Virus record (IMG/VR): IMGVR_UViG_3300010354_000133
Location: 1 to 50,148 of that record
Origin: a virus
Length of the DNA stretch: 50,148 bases
Strand: one strand, 5' to 3'
The notes under the pieces are model-generated. The model made no database searches. It was given only the letters and a program-made list of their open reading frames with translations, and was not told the DNA's origin. Below, piece after piece: positions 15,001 through 18,390 of this stretch. The position numbers and the translations under genes are program-made. Numbering within the stretch: the stretch's first letter is position 1; every line of letters starts with the position of its first letter.

Positions 15001-17653
15001 AGTCCACAGGCCAGATGCGCCTGTTCCGTTGACAAAGCGCGCCGTTGACAATGTTCCGTCGCTTATGGAGGCCATTGATGAAGTTCGGGCCAATACGCCA
15101 ACAAAAGAATCGCCGGCCATCATGCGGTCTGCCCTGGTCGACTCTGACAGTATTGAAGACCTAGACGTCAGCGCAACTCAAGTCTACATCGAGTCAGCCG
15201 GCGAGGACATGCTGCAGCTTAGGTTTAAGCTTACACCCTGGGCGATGCTCGCGATGTTGAACAAGATACAGACAGATAGTCCCTTTGACGAGTCGGATGT
15301 AACAAAAGATCCCAACTGGGACGGAACATCACATCGAGGCGAGATGTGGTTTCCACTTCTTGACAAGAAAACTGGAAAGCTTGTGATAAAAGAGATGCCA
15401 ACTCAAGATTTCTATAACGGGTCAACGTATATCTATGATGATGGAACCGTGCGCATAGTTCTTACGTCGGCGCAGTCGCAAAAGGGGTCGATCGAGATCT
15501 TGGATGACAGCAACGATGGTGCTCCGGCCGCGTATCACGGACAGGTCATAATTCACATGCCGATTGACTCCGATGAACAAGAGATCGCAAACGCTCTTCG
15601 CACTGCAGGTGTAGTAGATCCAAGAGGTGCCACTCAAAAAGACATTGACATTGTTTCAGAGAACAAGCTCCTGTCATTGCTTCAGCATTTAAATGATCCG
15701 TCAAAAAATGAGATGGCGCAGGCAGTTCGCGACAACCTTCTTTTCCGCACTAAGAATGAATACGGCGTAGGACCAGAAGATATTCGCGTTGTTGTTGGCA
15801 ACAGCGGGCGGTTGAACTACATACTTCCGATCAAAGCGGCAGAGGCGCTGCAAGAAATTGGCGAGGTTAATTCTTTTCATCACTCTCTTTCTCTTGGCTC
15901 GGCGATTAGGGAAGCAAAAAGAGCGTGGGAACTTCTCGTTGCTGAGCGACGGCAGAATGCATCACAGCCTGGATCTCCTATGGCGACATTCTACGAGCCA
16001 AATTGGGGAGACGCCATTCCGCCAAGGCAGTTTGTTCTTGACTTTGTTCTTGATCAGCTATACAACTTTGTCACTCGCGGCGCTCTTTCAACAGTCGAGC
16101 GAAAGTCGCAAGGACGTCGTGACGTTGGAATGTCATCGTCTGATGATGAACTAACTGGCGGAGCAGATTACGTCTTCTTTACTCCAAAAGACAACCACTT
16201 GGACGAGCTTCCAGATGGCTTTGGATTTTACACCGCATCTCTTGGATCAGCAACACTTGTTGTAAGTCCGGAAAACATTTTGACAAGGGCCGACCTGTAC
16301 GGAAATGAATCAGACTTGTTTGGAAAGCGCATACCAGGTAGTAGAATTTTTGACGGAATTTCGCCTGGAGCAAATGAAACGGTAGTTAGGGGTGGAATTG
16401 AATCCATTGCAAAAGGAAACACGCTATATCTTACAAGGGTCCTGCACGATAAGCTTCTTGAAATGCTGAAAGAAAATGGAATTACAGAGATAAATGGAGT
16501 TCCAGTCACTGACGCAATAGAGATGCACACAAATCAGCAGGGTGTTCGCAGTATTGAACTAGAAAACAATAAAAAACTGATTGACAGAATTACAGAACTT
16601 GGTGGAAATGCAGACGCGCTAACTCTTGGCGACGTCCAAGCATTGACATACGTCGCCGGCGCGCCATTTGTGTACCCATGGTTGGAGCCAAGCGCCAGGG
16701 TTCTTTTGGCAAAATACACGACGGGCGAAGACGACGAGTTTGGGCTTGAGGCACCAACGCTATTTGTGCAGACGACCGACGACGGCCGCGTCTACATGCT
16801 CGTTCCATCAGATGGAAGAGATAACCCTGAAAATCCATTTGAGATAGTTGATAAATTCTTTGTAGGACTTCTTGACCAGATTTCGCGAGATCAGAGCGAA
16901 GAAGGCCGGAAATACCCGTTTATTGGAAAATCTACCGGAAAGTCGCTTAGCAATGTAAGCACAGGAAAAGCGACAGACCAAGCGTTTGTCCCCGCCGGGC
17001 AGTCTGCTGGCGCCGGGTTCTTGGCGGCAGACGCGCCAAGCGACGCGTCACCGCAGTCGTACGTTGACTACATCGAGAAGATTCTTCAAGGCATTCGGGC
17101 TTCGACCACAAAAAGCATGGCAATTCGTGAGTACGCGATTGAATACAATAAGCTATTCGCGCTGTATATGTCGGACATCGGTGGAATAATGGTTGATGGA
17201 GTGTCTCTTAGGAGCAAGGTTGCTGACGCGATCTTCGCGGCGCGAAACTTGATCCTCGGACTTGATAGAGACACGCCGCTTACCTCGAGCGCCGAAAATA
17301 AGCAATCAATCTTTAGCAGCTACGACGAGCTCATGATGACTGGGAGCATTGTAAGCGTCTTCGGAGAGCAGGTAGTTCTCGAGCCGCTCGACGGACCACT
17401 CGCCGGGCGCGTTCGCAACGTCTACCGTGTCTCTCCAGAGGTTGCGCTCGACAAGGACGGAATCACGATCAAGAGGTCAGGCGTCAGCATTGAGACCGAC
17501 AATACTGGAGGCGGCTACTTTAGGCTTGACGAGGGCACGTCTCTTATTGTCGATCATGATAGAAATGAGATTAGATTCAAGAGCAAGGGAAGATTGTATA
17601 GAATTAGAGCGCGTCGCGACTCTGATACACCGACGTCAAAGAAAAGAGCATAA
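2..17653 (+). CDS. Giant multi-domain polyvalent protein (5' end outside window)
   Basis: The frame is open from nt 2 and has no stop before the first ATG at nt 26, so the gene probably starts upstream; residues here are counted from that ATG (5,875 aa). Domains in order: coiled N-terminus, 132-residue repeats (143-530), ART-like domain (872-1014), HipA-like kinase fold (1182-1395), DEDDh exonuclease (1555-1756), UvrD-like helicase (1889-2489), Pro/Glu/Gly linker and helical region (2500-2800), SH3-like segment (about 2830-2900), NUDIX (3002-3145), two tandem ART-like modules (3239-3939), two classical ART domains (3960-4435) and a largely unrecognised C-terminus. No signal peptide or membrane segment is evident. 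Phage and plasmid proteins that combine effector domains like this are known as polyvalent proteins and are thought to enter the cell with the DNA. The next gene starts 5 nt downstream, followed by the capsid genes, which supports a virion role. Domain calls come from motifs; the overall role is inferred. Confidence 0.9.
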   Translation, partial: RLEETYRAMRSAYREAMSPAGRDKISQSPEEFDRYIQRTEGNLRSLERQIEEARKLVGPEAPSATGETQTTAEQIADIKKNIESNRKAFREANDPKSGMDPEMARRLRDRASANIERLTESLEKLEGPAPKSMSQNILDDLSRRIREENLSREFKTVNDLLNAIAAFDTLEELYEIGAVDRAAKKIDTSVDGADAWVFDADDIKQLKDLIDLADETGAPLKGVSFKAPNGTRVVAEDTDYGPQWVVRYPDGSEGPSIEREFRPNLGTIRPYLEPERTAPSTAREFKTVNDLLNEIAAFDTLEELIAYTDAVDRKAKKIDASSDELDGYVLDADDIKQLESLIDLADETGSPLKGVSFKAPNGTRVVAEDTDYGPEWVVRSPDGSKVTSIAREYRPNLGTIRPYLEPKAPAAASTRAPFEQIDTGSFDTAISDLYDVGTIAANGGLVNGRIDPGQDIIDLSEQDLKSLQKLVDYVDPNTGIKIGTEIRRSDGYTAALVEYQGPKWLINDEYGNVIGSLIDATDDQRTVIDQINRNIENAKNAPVETGDFDDEVDDADVDTFDEAAFDSMFAAPPGTTKPDIFGVYRPKGRTVQTSEDYTDDPEILANKFHPVRLVTAAADAIEDGVDEGELPFSDGSELVPVVALLEAVEKAGLDKGVILAGIYENIAQQQGNDKVKQEAQQAYRDLINYEYDQGIGVGAQTPGEQRRKILRAKLSTSQAVLLNGLLGEPGRTTNAYNLITAHDERNPQILKLARDIENAEEMSDGLRSPEFDTREAQLRHAADIAMKMLPLALSEDKQDNEAFAAYWGILQMTDGGDSLMWHMGGDNELNFWRAVANAYAESLGGDLESDGGPALDDLYAKYGDFKEFAAGRQTISDGIEDLSSGSTTAALYRFVAEAAVPNTTRLDRRIIVDSNSQSFAESTTPGSIIDIDPRSFTARDLEKDFYETSENHREMFTSRGDDLRAVIYRVRPGDIRSVDVHNYSWIPNELEHIGFGRFKVENVTKAGEKTYFVDLIAADDLEKDVTPGQQAQPAYDDLMYRPLMPDTPEYDDALREARRARESGDPRYKFDENGLIVGKTLQFISKYDDPMSPDYIGDQFGGPPKGSDQMMPMYYQKPIPGTRVYEIAKEEADLARRSGDPRYTYGEDGLITGKAMNYISRYDDPMSPDYIGDQFGGPPKGADPFVLYQATTAYHGNISDWKKVGGRAGSNEGGVYQDENGNRFYVKKSRSQSHAENEALASAFYRFFGLRASDVGLGTMDDAMSPSRGTYDPTSGSFGSDYIITPMIPNATNLEENLDDNSVIEQLHGGFAIDAWLSNYDVIGLVHDNVVVDGDNNAHRIDPGGALMWRAQGKKKDWFGPEVKELDSMRDPDINQSAFDVFGGMTNAQIVESAKRLLDISPSQIDNMVDAVISNRSDAEMLKDILKRRRSSILDQLGIKETSVDPFADKVPLTESIGYEAQDLQPGDVIGDDSFVIERIFRDGDTPSGKVSVQGYFPGHESQRKEWNETTIIPAARGGTIPPKGDKPALHRPRAPRKPAPGAFSGEMADRLKDAKTWEEAAAIIRSTPIIFFDYETTGLPGPDKGGLNRPVQIGAVKVVDGKVVDRFSMYMNPEHELSDWSAAGLKQMDGTPVTEEWLATQASMREAHEAFLAFAGENPILGGHYTPFDLEILNRTIREQGLPQLNIAGVIDSMDLAGGTLPKWNSKTLFGAFKIGKDGKRRATTSLGPVADFLQVQLPDWHRADADAEASWEITDAMLDRAIENPDTTPTTLLNVDGAFEAKQQALAKYEEEYAKYEADLAEYVAAKAIAAAWNCGGSGITAAVGPAEGPCSVPDVERMVREATPMPIGDIDPDGVEGGSTANPSSMTDAQEIDDPKHDGVDTNDPYKDEPFMPTEEQRAILDAIMTGDDVVVEALAGTGKTSTLLLAGKRKKKERPNERGVYIAFNKSAQLEAEEKFAKAGLTNIEVVTNDAIAYRWAPDDIKKKMSRLDKSNPLAYYKNFASAFGITEMSGPEGNMSLFEATTFFKSVVDKFLISADDEIGPQHFIAAGWSGNVPDWMMSIANNIWNDYTNPDGRAKISNSVITKMWALSRPDLSKIGAGTKYGNDFIFFDEAQDINPVSGKVIADQSAQVVYVGDENQAIYGFRGGENQLAKVDKSVKRLPLTKSFRFGANVAKEADKWLKLLGSDLRVIGAGSDEGELLRPGSLDDTADAILVRTNGGGFSAIADQLSRGRTVGVTKNYRGDLVSLTDTAEYLITGNNRPSKLHPDLAPFKTWAEVKKAIQDELVTSKKLETFVQMVDRDGIAGMREMIDKLKLVKGSGEIRDMSESDTQADVGDVSPGASGELGKGVKYTVTGAVVSLTGNTYANKEAIKSVGKFKYNPPTKSWDAPRTGDEDTFELLNQLSSALGLKPAGAAPEADGPIDVFVTTVHQAKGLEWDKVKIWDDFWGPRVNKATGDLEMPDPTEYKIAYVAVTRAKKKLEVGPLDWVNGFVKPDAPAEEEVSVPTPEPTAEGEGGGGVEVPPAPTPTPAEGGDDNERIIKSVKSAVKAAEKTLDDYADRGSKDEKNINKFRNAVKDALYAYDGELYVDAEEKFREAAELLEPYAEVGAEELQSLMLQAADAADAIRISKTAPKAEKPAAPEAAPTKALDPEWRPDDVAAPQGPMPTGVAEAPDDVLPDADAPKTAQQAAEEKNKAFRSNANKSADLQRKFDELDEAVEIVTGEDSSLKTSDRKRVRAAAEKINDIRKALANGSISEAQALAQLNEIADTFPHLPATSATSIDINFFRDMIDGIREVLTGEYYWRPTGNGLPPLDAVDSTGRPVGYSKDGKTFITPGMRVRDKWGYSGTVEGYNEKDWINVYIRYDIDPRDPASVKKGNWGPGVARKSMNPSTLTVLSPEDDTDPWIDLPSTPASKKLPQDIVDKQKKDWAKLKAAREYEAAARAAELAGEPVPPMPPGLALMKPSADLVRESKKTKANISSYFDDSNDDIDIADSTNDFSLSKDKKIVASDAVLITYDDNGNPMVLMITRGYGPFKKAHSLPGGFRNENESFEAAADREMMEEVNISADQATSRRYLGEVDANDWDPRAYKGAYVGAVAYEVPKDTPLKAGDDATGAEWVSVQDIIKGTTPIAFGHATWLAEAFKGTKYEAPLRALVRASKERNARLINQINEIRAQKGFPMFDTPSLEVWTPVYPGGDGEAQEPTPEPGGPELPKAEAPSGAPVFEAQDGEKRAADVGDEVANPSSEQNALANRVPPKEILLELIKTGSTDKDARLNESWARHMAQYDGNGPGADVLRKVTNYLGSLGAGITFHDEQNDLTLRNSDMLDELLELGLVYEVDPKAKDEHIRYRAVPELAHTIHGILAFTSDSYATDTTSGGIKNIINKMKEFEIPDQESFTNFGPAKTVPLPKNERFTVDFWERVAMILNNPNILDDVEDKDYADIATGPAGMFMRALREAGELEGSFTRVLSFKMPIEDPSHPLNYLLQDGAYITIRPSSWAPDDDPDQELDTLSDLEDRGLFRYGAFGQGIGAGDVMITVNNPKGLDARATPNDFEESEVILANGRYRVQKIEKKEVDGNEYTHFTIEKEEEPPAPSGAPATDEELAGELGDEISAPDDARNEVLNNAPDDEILLRLLTEGGSSDKNVKFNESWADYIASYQNDGPAAWYFKLIADTLSSFDGERIDFDDEAVVQDLISKKMLVVEDPEAENVTDKYLAPGLGQLAWGIHVWTDGAVLNKDPQEAIQDMKERLIVDTGDNGYVSPAWFSAPVEMKTVAEFWTAYAKILDDPSLIQTDPRIGGSPAGMLMRTLREAGTLNGTFARVLSFKQSIDDESHPLNYMLNVGQPVTLRPASWAQYSGEITSPYDVFGYEGWGQDPDNLGDVLITVENPKGLDARPLANSFEENEFILTNGRYVVKSVERKELNGVPYTHFTLEHEDGDSQMPASEGAPAVPQTDSRRKISEAYASSKYTREDSGLEAEGLIDYITYGTGDVNGLLRANSRGDEDWEPDAYDRETIEDYVTQIDAIMDGAPTLDVPVTVFRGTYVATEEIPSVGDTYDVQTYSSTSLSPDVANDFLRPDRHFSKFDIEQGYDKNFTPVIYEIELPAGEKFLSVADFLPGIDAELAKDKEYADKDWKVEGIDGQQEILLKHGMKLEVTDVIKKDDGSVVIKVRPTQAKAKAKTKAKTPSVERTPEQAQAIMGDSRWEAATPVDNPEEFVKDLTEKYLDAQGEFAKFHETASANIAEFSIGGAYEYFDLGSHDYNRYLAGITTDTKYLDDADYDKAIKTFDALIDAAPRIDKDIVVFRGVGGSAHEFGDVLAPLEVGDEFTNPAYTSTSLDIAIAEDFMSLDLDVLPKGKQTYFVEIVVPAGTKAISGDAMRDPKYSTPKYLEYDEDGELVRSEELEFILPRNMSFRVLSKEGNRIKLLAIGDALLAPTSTSIPLLESQALSSPESHPFFPEGGYEFMTAAELMGTPAEIMDVDSLSVEHSPLADQSDNKKVKELAQQVAETSSAFSSSGYVSSAVQVFRDMNGSMYISPGDIATVLAASTIGPGTIVPVSVVDKPSYDFSESYANPSKKATQASKILEDLLSPVPGASVVQLKVAVEEGSNKVENSAIFARPSSGGYTVYALVKINDFVQLPFYIRSQEADGITPNRWYPAFGIHPSSGSPVIGDADAVDGYYGDKSGILEQISELLNTALPDALDRVSYDIPVASVGGAYYDPARDIWEELLKKVNNTANSGGIPTMLAARIDDQTTHGVVRLLGNDSSKFDNSEYESFDIDDPKTWPDLFADTGIDITYTQFLNYATQAFDVAIASPDEASFKKLGEFLGVLLNVGRRSNLARPELYDRPGGGSVSLDDSLRALERNSGRDTDKVDEKYKDFYNAAIFLSKLEFMQQALESTGATPSFLAEQITRVHFDAFQLPISEEPLTRGPADSSMIMSKYRLLRSLQDFALMNMVFKKSIKDALARGVGLNRPGDPLVSPAGRPVHRPDAPVPLTKRAVDNVPSLMEAIDEVRANTPTKESPAIMRSALVDSDSIEDLDVSATQVYIESAGEDMLQLRFKLTPWAMLAMLNKIQTDSPFDESDVTKDPNWDGTSHRGEMWFPLLDKKTGKLVIKEMPTQDFYNGSTYIYDDGTVRIVLTSAQSQKGSIEILDDSNDGAPAAYHGQVIIHMPIDSDEQEIANALRTAGVVDPRGATQKDIDIVSENKLLSLLQHLNDPSKNEMAQAVRDNLLFRTKNEYGVGPEDIRVVVGNSGRLNYILPIKAAEALQEIGEVNSFHHSLSLGSAIREAKRAWELLVAERRQNASQPGSPMATFYEPNWGDAIPPRQFVLDFVLDQLYNFVTRGALSTVERKSQGRRDVGMSSSDDELTGGADYVFFTPKDNHLDELPDGFGFYTASLGSATLVVSPENILTRADLYGNESDLFGKRIPGSRIFDGISPGANETVVRGGIESIAKGNTLYLTRVLHDKLLEMLKENGITEINGVPVTDAIEMHTNQQGVRSIELENNKKLIDRITELGGNADALTLGDVQALTYVAGAPFVYPWLEPSARVLLAKYTTGEDDEFGLEAPTLFVQTTDDGRVYMLVPSDGRDNPENPFEIVDKFFVGLLDQISRDQSEEGRKYPFIGKSTGKSLSNVSTGKATDQAFVPAGQSAGAGFLAADAPSDASPQSYVDYIEKILQGIRASTTKSMAIREYAIEYNKLFALYMSDIGGIMVDGVSLRSKVADAIFAARNLILGLDRDTPLTSSAENKQSIFSSYDELMMTGSIVSVFGEQVVLEPLDGPLAGRVRNVYRVSPEVALDKDGITIKRSGVSIETDNTGGGYFRLDEGTSLIVDHDRNEIRFKSKGRLYRIRARRDSDTPTSKKRA
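453..1570 (+). repeat. Tandem 132-residue repeats inside the giant gene
   Basis: Two close copies, each beginning REFKTVNDLL, cover residues about 143-273 and 274-406; a divergent third copy lies at about 412-530. The DNA is identical over 74 bases (654-727 and 1050-1123, offset 396) and over 39 bases (785-823 and 1181-1219). At the start of the unit the offset is 393 because copy 2 carries one extra codon. Each unit holds a helical half and a beta-rich half that ends in a small SH3-like stretch with key residues W-V-V-R and P-D-G-S. Function is unknown; a spacer or binding repeat is likely. Confidence 0.85.
2640..3065 (+). other. ART-like domain 1 of the giant protein
   Basis: Residues about 872-1014. 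The order of elements fits the R-S-E class of ADP-ribosyltransferases. There is a strand with Arg885 (L-Y-R-F), a polar segment P-R-S-F-T-A in place of the usual STS, a strand A-V-I-Y-R-V followed by P-G-D, and an E-L-E motif with Glu981 and Glu983 before a final strand. The STS element is degenerate, so activity is uncertain. It could be a remote or inactive ART fold. Confidence 0.5.
3263..3537 (+). repeat. 75-residue duplication in the giant gene
   Basis: Fifty bases are identical at 3263-3312 and 3488-3537 (offset 225). Both copies encode a G-D-P-R-Y motif followed by a Y-D-D-P-M-S-P-D-Y-I-G-D-Q-F-G-G-P-P segment. The two copies span residues about 1042-1190 and form a linker between ART-like domain 1 and the kinase-fold domain. 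No enzyme fold was recognised. Confidence 0.8.
3570..4210 (+). other. HipA/PI3K-like kinase-fold domain of the giant protein
   Basis: Residues about 1182-1395. Visible are a glycine-containing strand pair leading to Lys1219 (F-Y-V-K-K), then a helix with Glu in E-N-E-A. The putative catalytic part has H-D-N at 1319-1321, and a second metal-binding Asp1334 lies in I-D-P-G-G. This layout matches HipA-like or PI3/4-kinase-like domains seen in phage polyvalent proteins. The substrate cannot be read from the sequence; a host protein is one possibility. Confidence 0.6.
4690..5290 (+). other. DnaQ-like DEDDh 3'-5' exonuclease domain
   Basis: Residues about 1555-1756. Exo I carries Asp1566 and Glu1568 in F-D-Y-E-T-T-G. 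Exo II carries Asp1662 in G-H-Y-T-P-F-D. Exo III carries His1735 and Asp1740 in H-R-A-D-A-D, the H-x4-D spacing of the DEDDh class. All four metal ligands and the general-base His are present, so activity is expected. The replicative polymerase in this window has its own exonuclease, so this one probably acts separately, for example with the adjoining helicase domain. Confidence 0.85.
5690..7490 (+). other. UvrD-like superfamily 1 helicase domain
   Basis: Residues about 1889-2489. Walker A is A-G-T-G-K-T with Lys1915. Walker B is F-F-D-E-A-Q-D with Asp2107 and Glu2108. Motif III is G-D-E-N-Q-A-I-Y-G-F-R, motif V contains T-V-H-Q-A-K-G-L-E, and motif VI contains A-Y-V-A-V-T-R-A-K-K. The set is complete for a UvrD/FBH1-type 3'-5' helicase. 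An inserted segment at about 2345-2410 (key residues F-K-Y-N-P-P and K-S-W) resembles the small DUF5710/HARP-like domains fused to some helicases. Confidence 0.88.
9030..9460 (+). other. NUDIX hydrolase domain of the giant protein
   Basis: Residues about 3002-3145. The NUDIX box starts at Gly3042 and fits G-x5-E-x7-R-E-x2-E-E, with Arg3056, Glu3057, Glu3060 and Glu3061; only the Gly near the end of the consensus is replaced, by Asn. A strand with V-L-M-I-T-R precedes the box and a C-terminal helix follows. NUDIX enzymes cleave nucleoside diphosphates linked to another group. ADP-ribose, NAD-derived products or NAD-capped RNA would fit the ART domains nearby, but substrate choice is inference. 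Confidence 0.87.
9742..10800 (+). other. ART-like module 2 (tandem copy A), AT-rich
   Basis: Residues about 3239-3592. An N-terminal helical part (key residues N-E-S-W) is followed by an R-S-E-like core: Arg3468 in F-T-R-V-L-S-F, Ser3498 and Ser3499 in R-P-S-S-W, a strand V-M-I-T-V followed by N-P-K-G-L-D-A-R, and E-S-E at Glu3557/Glu3559 before V-I-L-A-N-G-R-Y. The DNA is clearly more AT-rich than its flanks. The module is about 356 residues long and is repeated in copy B. It is a probable ADP-ribosyltransferase variant. Confidence 0.55.
10865..11842 (+). other. ART-like module 3 (tandem copy B)
   Basis: Residues about 3614-3939, a diverged duplicate of the preceding module. Matching elements are N-E-S-W near the start, A-G-M-L-M-R-T-L-R-E-A-G, Arg3824 in F-A-R-V-L-S-F, R-P-A-S-W, and E-N-E at Glu3906/Glu3908 before F-I-L-T-N-G-R-Y. 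In copy B the first Ser of the S-S pair is Ala, which may alter NAD binding. The copies are joined by a short E-P-P-A-P-S-G-A-P linker. Confidence 0.55.
11905..12570 (+). other. ART domain 4, Q-x-E type
   Basis: Residues about 3960-4182. This is a classical ADP-ribosyltransferase exoenzyme layout: Arg4044 in V-F-R-G, S-T-S at 4067-4069, a strand I-Y-E-I-E-L-P-A-G, and Q-Q-E with Gln4146 and catalytic Glu4148 before I-L-L-K-H-G. In characterised ARTs, E-x-E enzymes usually modify arginine and Q-x-E enzymes such as C3 toxins modify asparagine, so this domain may have a different target from its neighbour. A Lys/Ala-rich linker follows. Confidence 0.78.
12600..13330 (+). other. ART domain 5, E-x-E type
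   Basis: Residues about 4192-4435. The canonical elements are Arg4309 in V-V-F-R-G-V, S-T-S at 4338-4340, a strand Y-F-V-E-I-V-V-P-A-G, and E-L-E with Glu4406 and Glu4408 before F-I-L-P-R. All catalytic positions of an arginine-type mono-ADP-ribosyltransferase are present. It is fused directly after the Q-x-E domain. Confidence 0.82.
13331..17653 (+). other. C-terminal part of the giant protein, mostly unrecognised
   Basis: Residues about 4436-5875. The segment is mixed alpha/beta without obvious catalytic motifs or membrane segments. One sub-region (about 5347-5500, nt 16065-16525) reads as a possible further ART-like fold: an Arg-rich strand, G-M-S-S-S, then G-G-A-D-Y-V-F-F, a strand with N-E-T-V-V, and a final helix with G-I-T-E-I-N-G. 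That reading is tentative. The final 130 residues are beta-rich. No function is assigned to the rest. Confidence 0.4.
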
Positions 17654-17658
17654 TCAAC

Positions 17659-18387
17659 ATGGCAGAAACAGTTGGCAGCATTGGCATTTGGCCGTCTAAG
17701 CTTGGAGAAAATGACGAGCTCTACGCCCTGGTCGACCGTGAAGAAAACGTGCACTACCTGATTCTCGTCAGTGACGAAAAGAAGCGCACGCTCGTTCGCG
17801 ACAACGGAAATTGGGCACCTTTGAATGACACGTTTTTTCGTGACATCGAGGACGAGGACCTGTTCAACTACGACGTTGACGTGAGCTTTATTCGCTACTA
17901 CGACGCAGTCGAGATGACGGGTGCTGAAAAGGTTCCGTATGAAAACGACCAAAGCACGATGCTCGCTGCGGCCGCAGTTCCTGCGCCGACAGACTGCCCG
18001 CCAGCAACTAGTGACATTTCTTTGAACCTAAAGAATAGGCAAAAAGCAATTGATTCGGCGGGCTATGGGCCGCTAAATCCAGCGCTTCCAAACGAAGAAT
18101 TTTGGTCGGAAAAGGCCGAGATGTGGTCGGTGCCTGTCGAAGAGGCAAAGCAAAGCCTGTGCGGAAATTGCGCGGTATTCATAATTACCAATAAAATGCG
18201 GCGCTGTATCGCGTCTGGCCTCGAGCAAGGTGGATCTGGAGAGCAGAGCGCCTGGGACGCAATCGATACGGCCGAGCTTGGGTATTGCGAGGCGTTTGAT
18301 TTTAAGTGCGCCGCATCGCGCACTTGCGACGCCTGGGTCGCTGGTGGCCCCGTCAAAGATAAAGTACAATCTAACAGAGGTGTCTAA
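17659..18387 (+). CDS. Phage protein with C-terminal cysteine cluster
   Basis: A 242-residue protein starting at ATG, 5 nt after the giant gene. The N-terminal half is a beta-rich, acidic domain with no recognised family. The C-terminal third holds six cysteines: Cys168, Cys171 (C-G-N-C), Cys183, Cys210, Cys217 and Cys223. The pattern of C-x2-C, then single Cys, then Y-C resembles the ligand set of HiPIP-type [4Fe-4S] proteins, and a related Cys motif occurs in the next gene. Its place between the giant gene and the capsid protease suggests a head or injected protein. Function is unknown; a zinc-bound structural fold is the alternative. Confidence 0.8.
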   Translation: MAETVGSIGIWPSKLGENDELYALVDREENVHYLILVSDEKKRTLVRDNGNWAPLNDTFFRDIEDEDLFNYDVDVSFIRYYDAVEMTGAEKVPYENDQSTMLAAAAVPAPTDCPPATSDISLNLKNRQKAIDSAGYGPLNPALPNEEFWSEKAEMWSVPVEEAKQSLCGNCAVFIITNKMRRCIASGLEQGGSGEQSAWDAIDTAELGYCEAFDFKCAASRTCDAWVAGGPVKDKVQSNRGV

Positions 18388-18390
18388 TTG

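Noticed and set aside
2-17653. Giant frame as an assembly chimera of several genes
   Set aside because: No frame break, stop or start-like junction occurs over 17.6 kb, and domains are joined by in-frame linkers; only the AT-rich block at 9740-12560 differs in composition, which fits acquisition within the gene.
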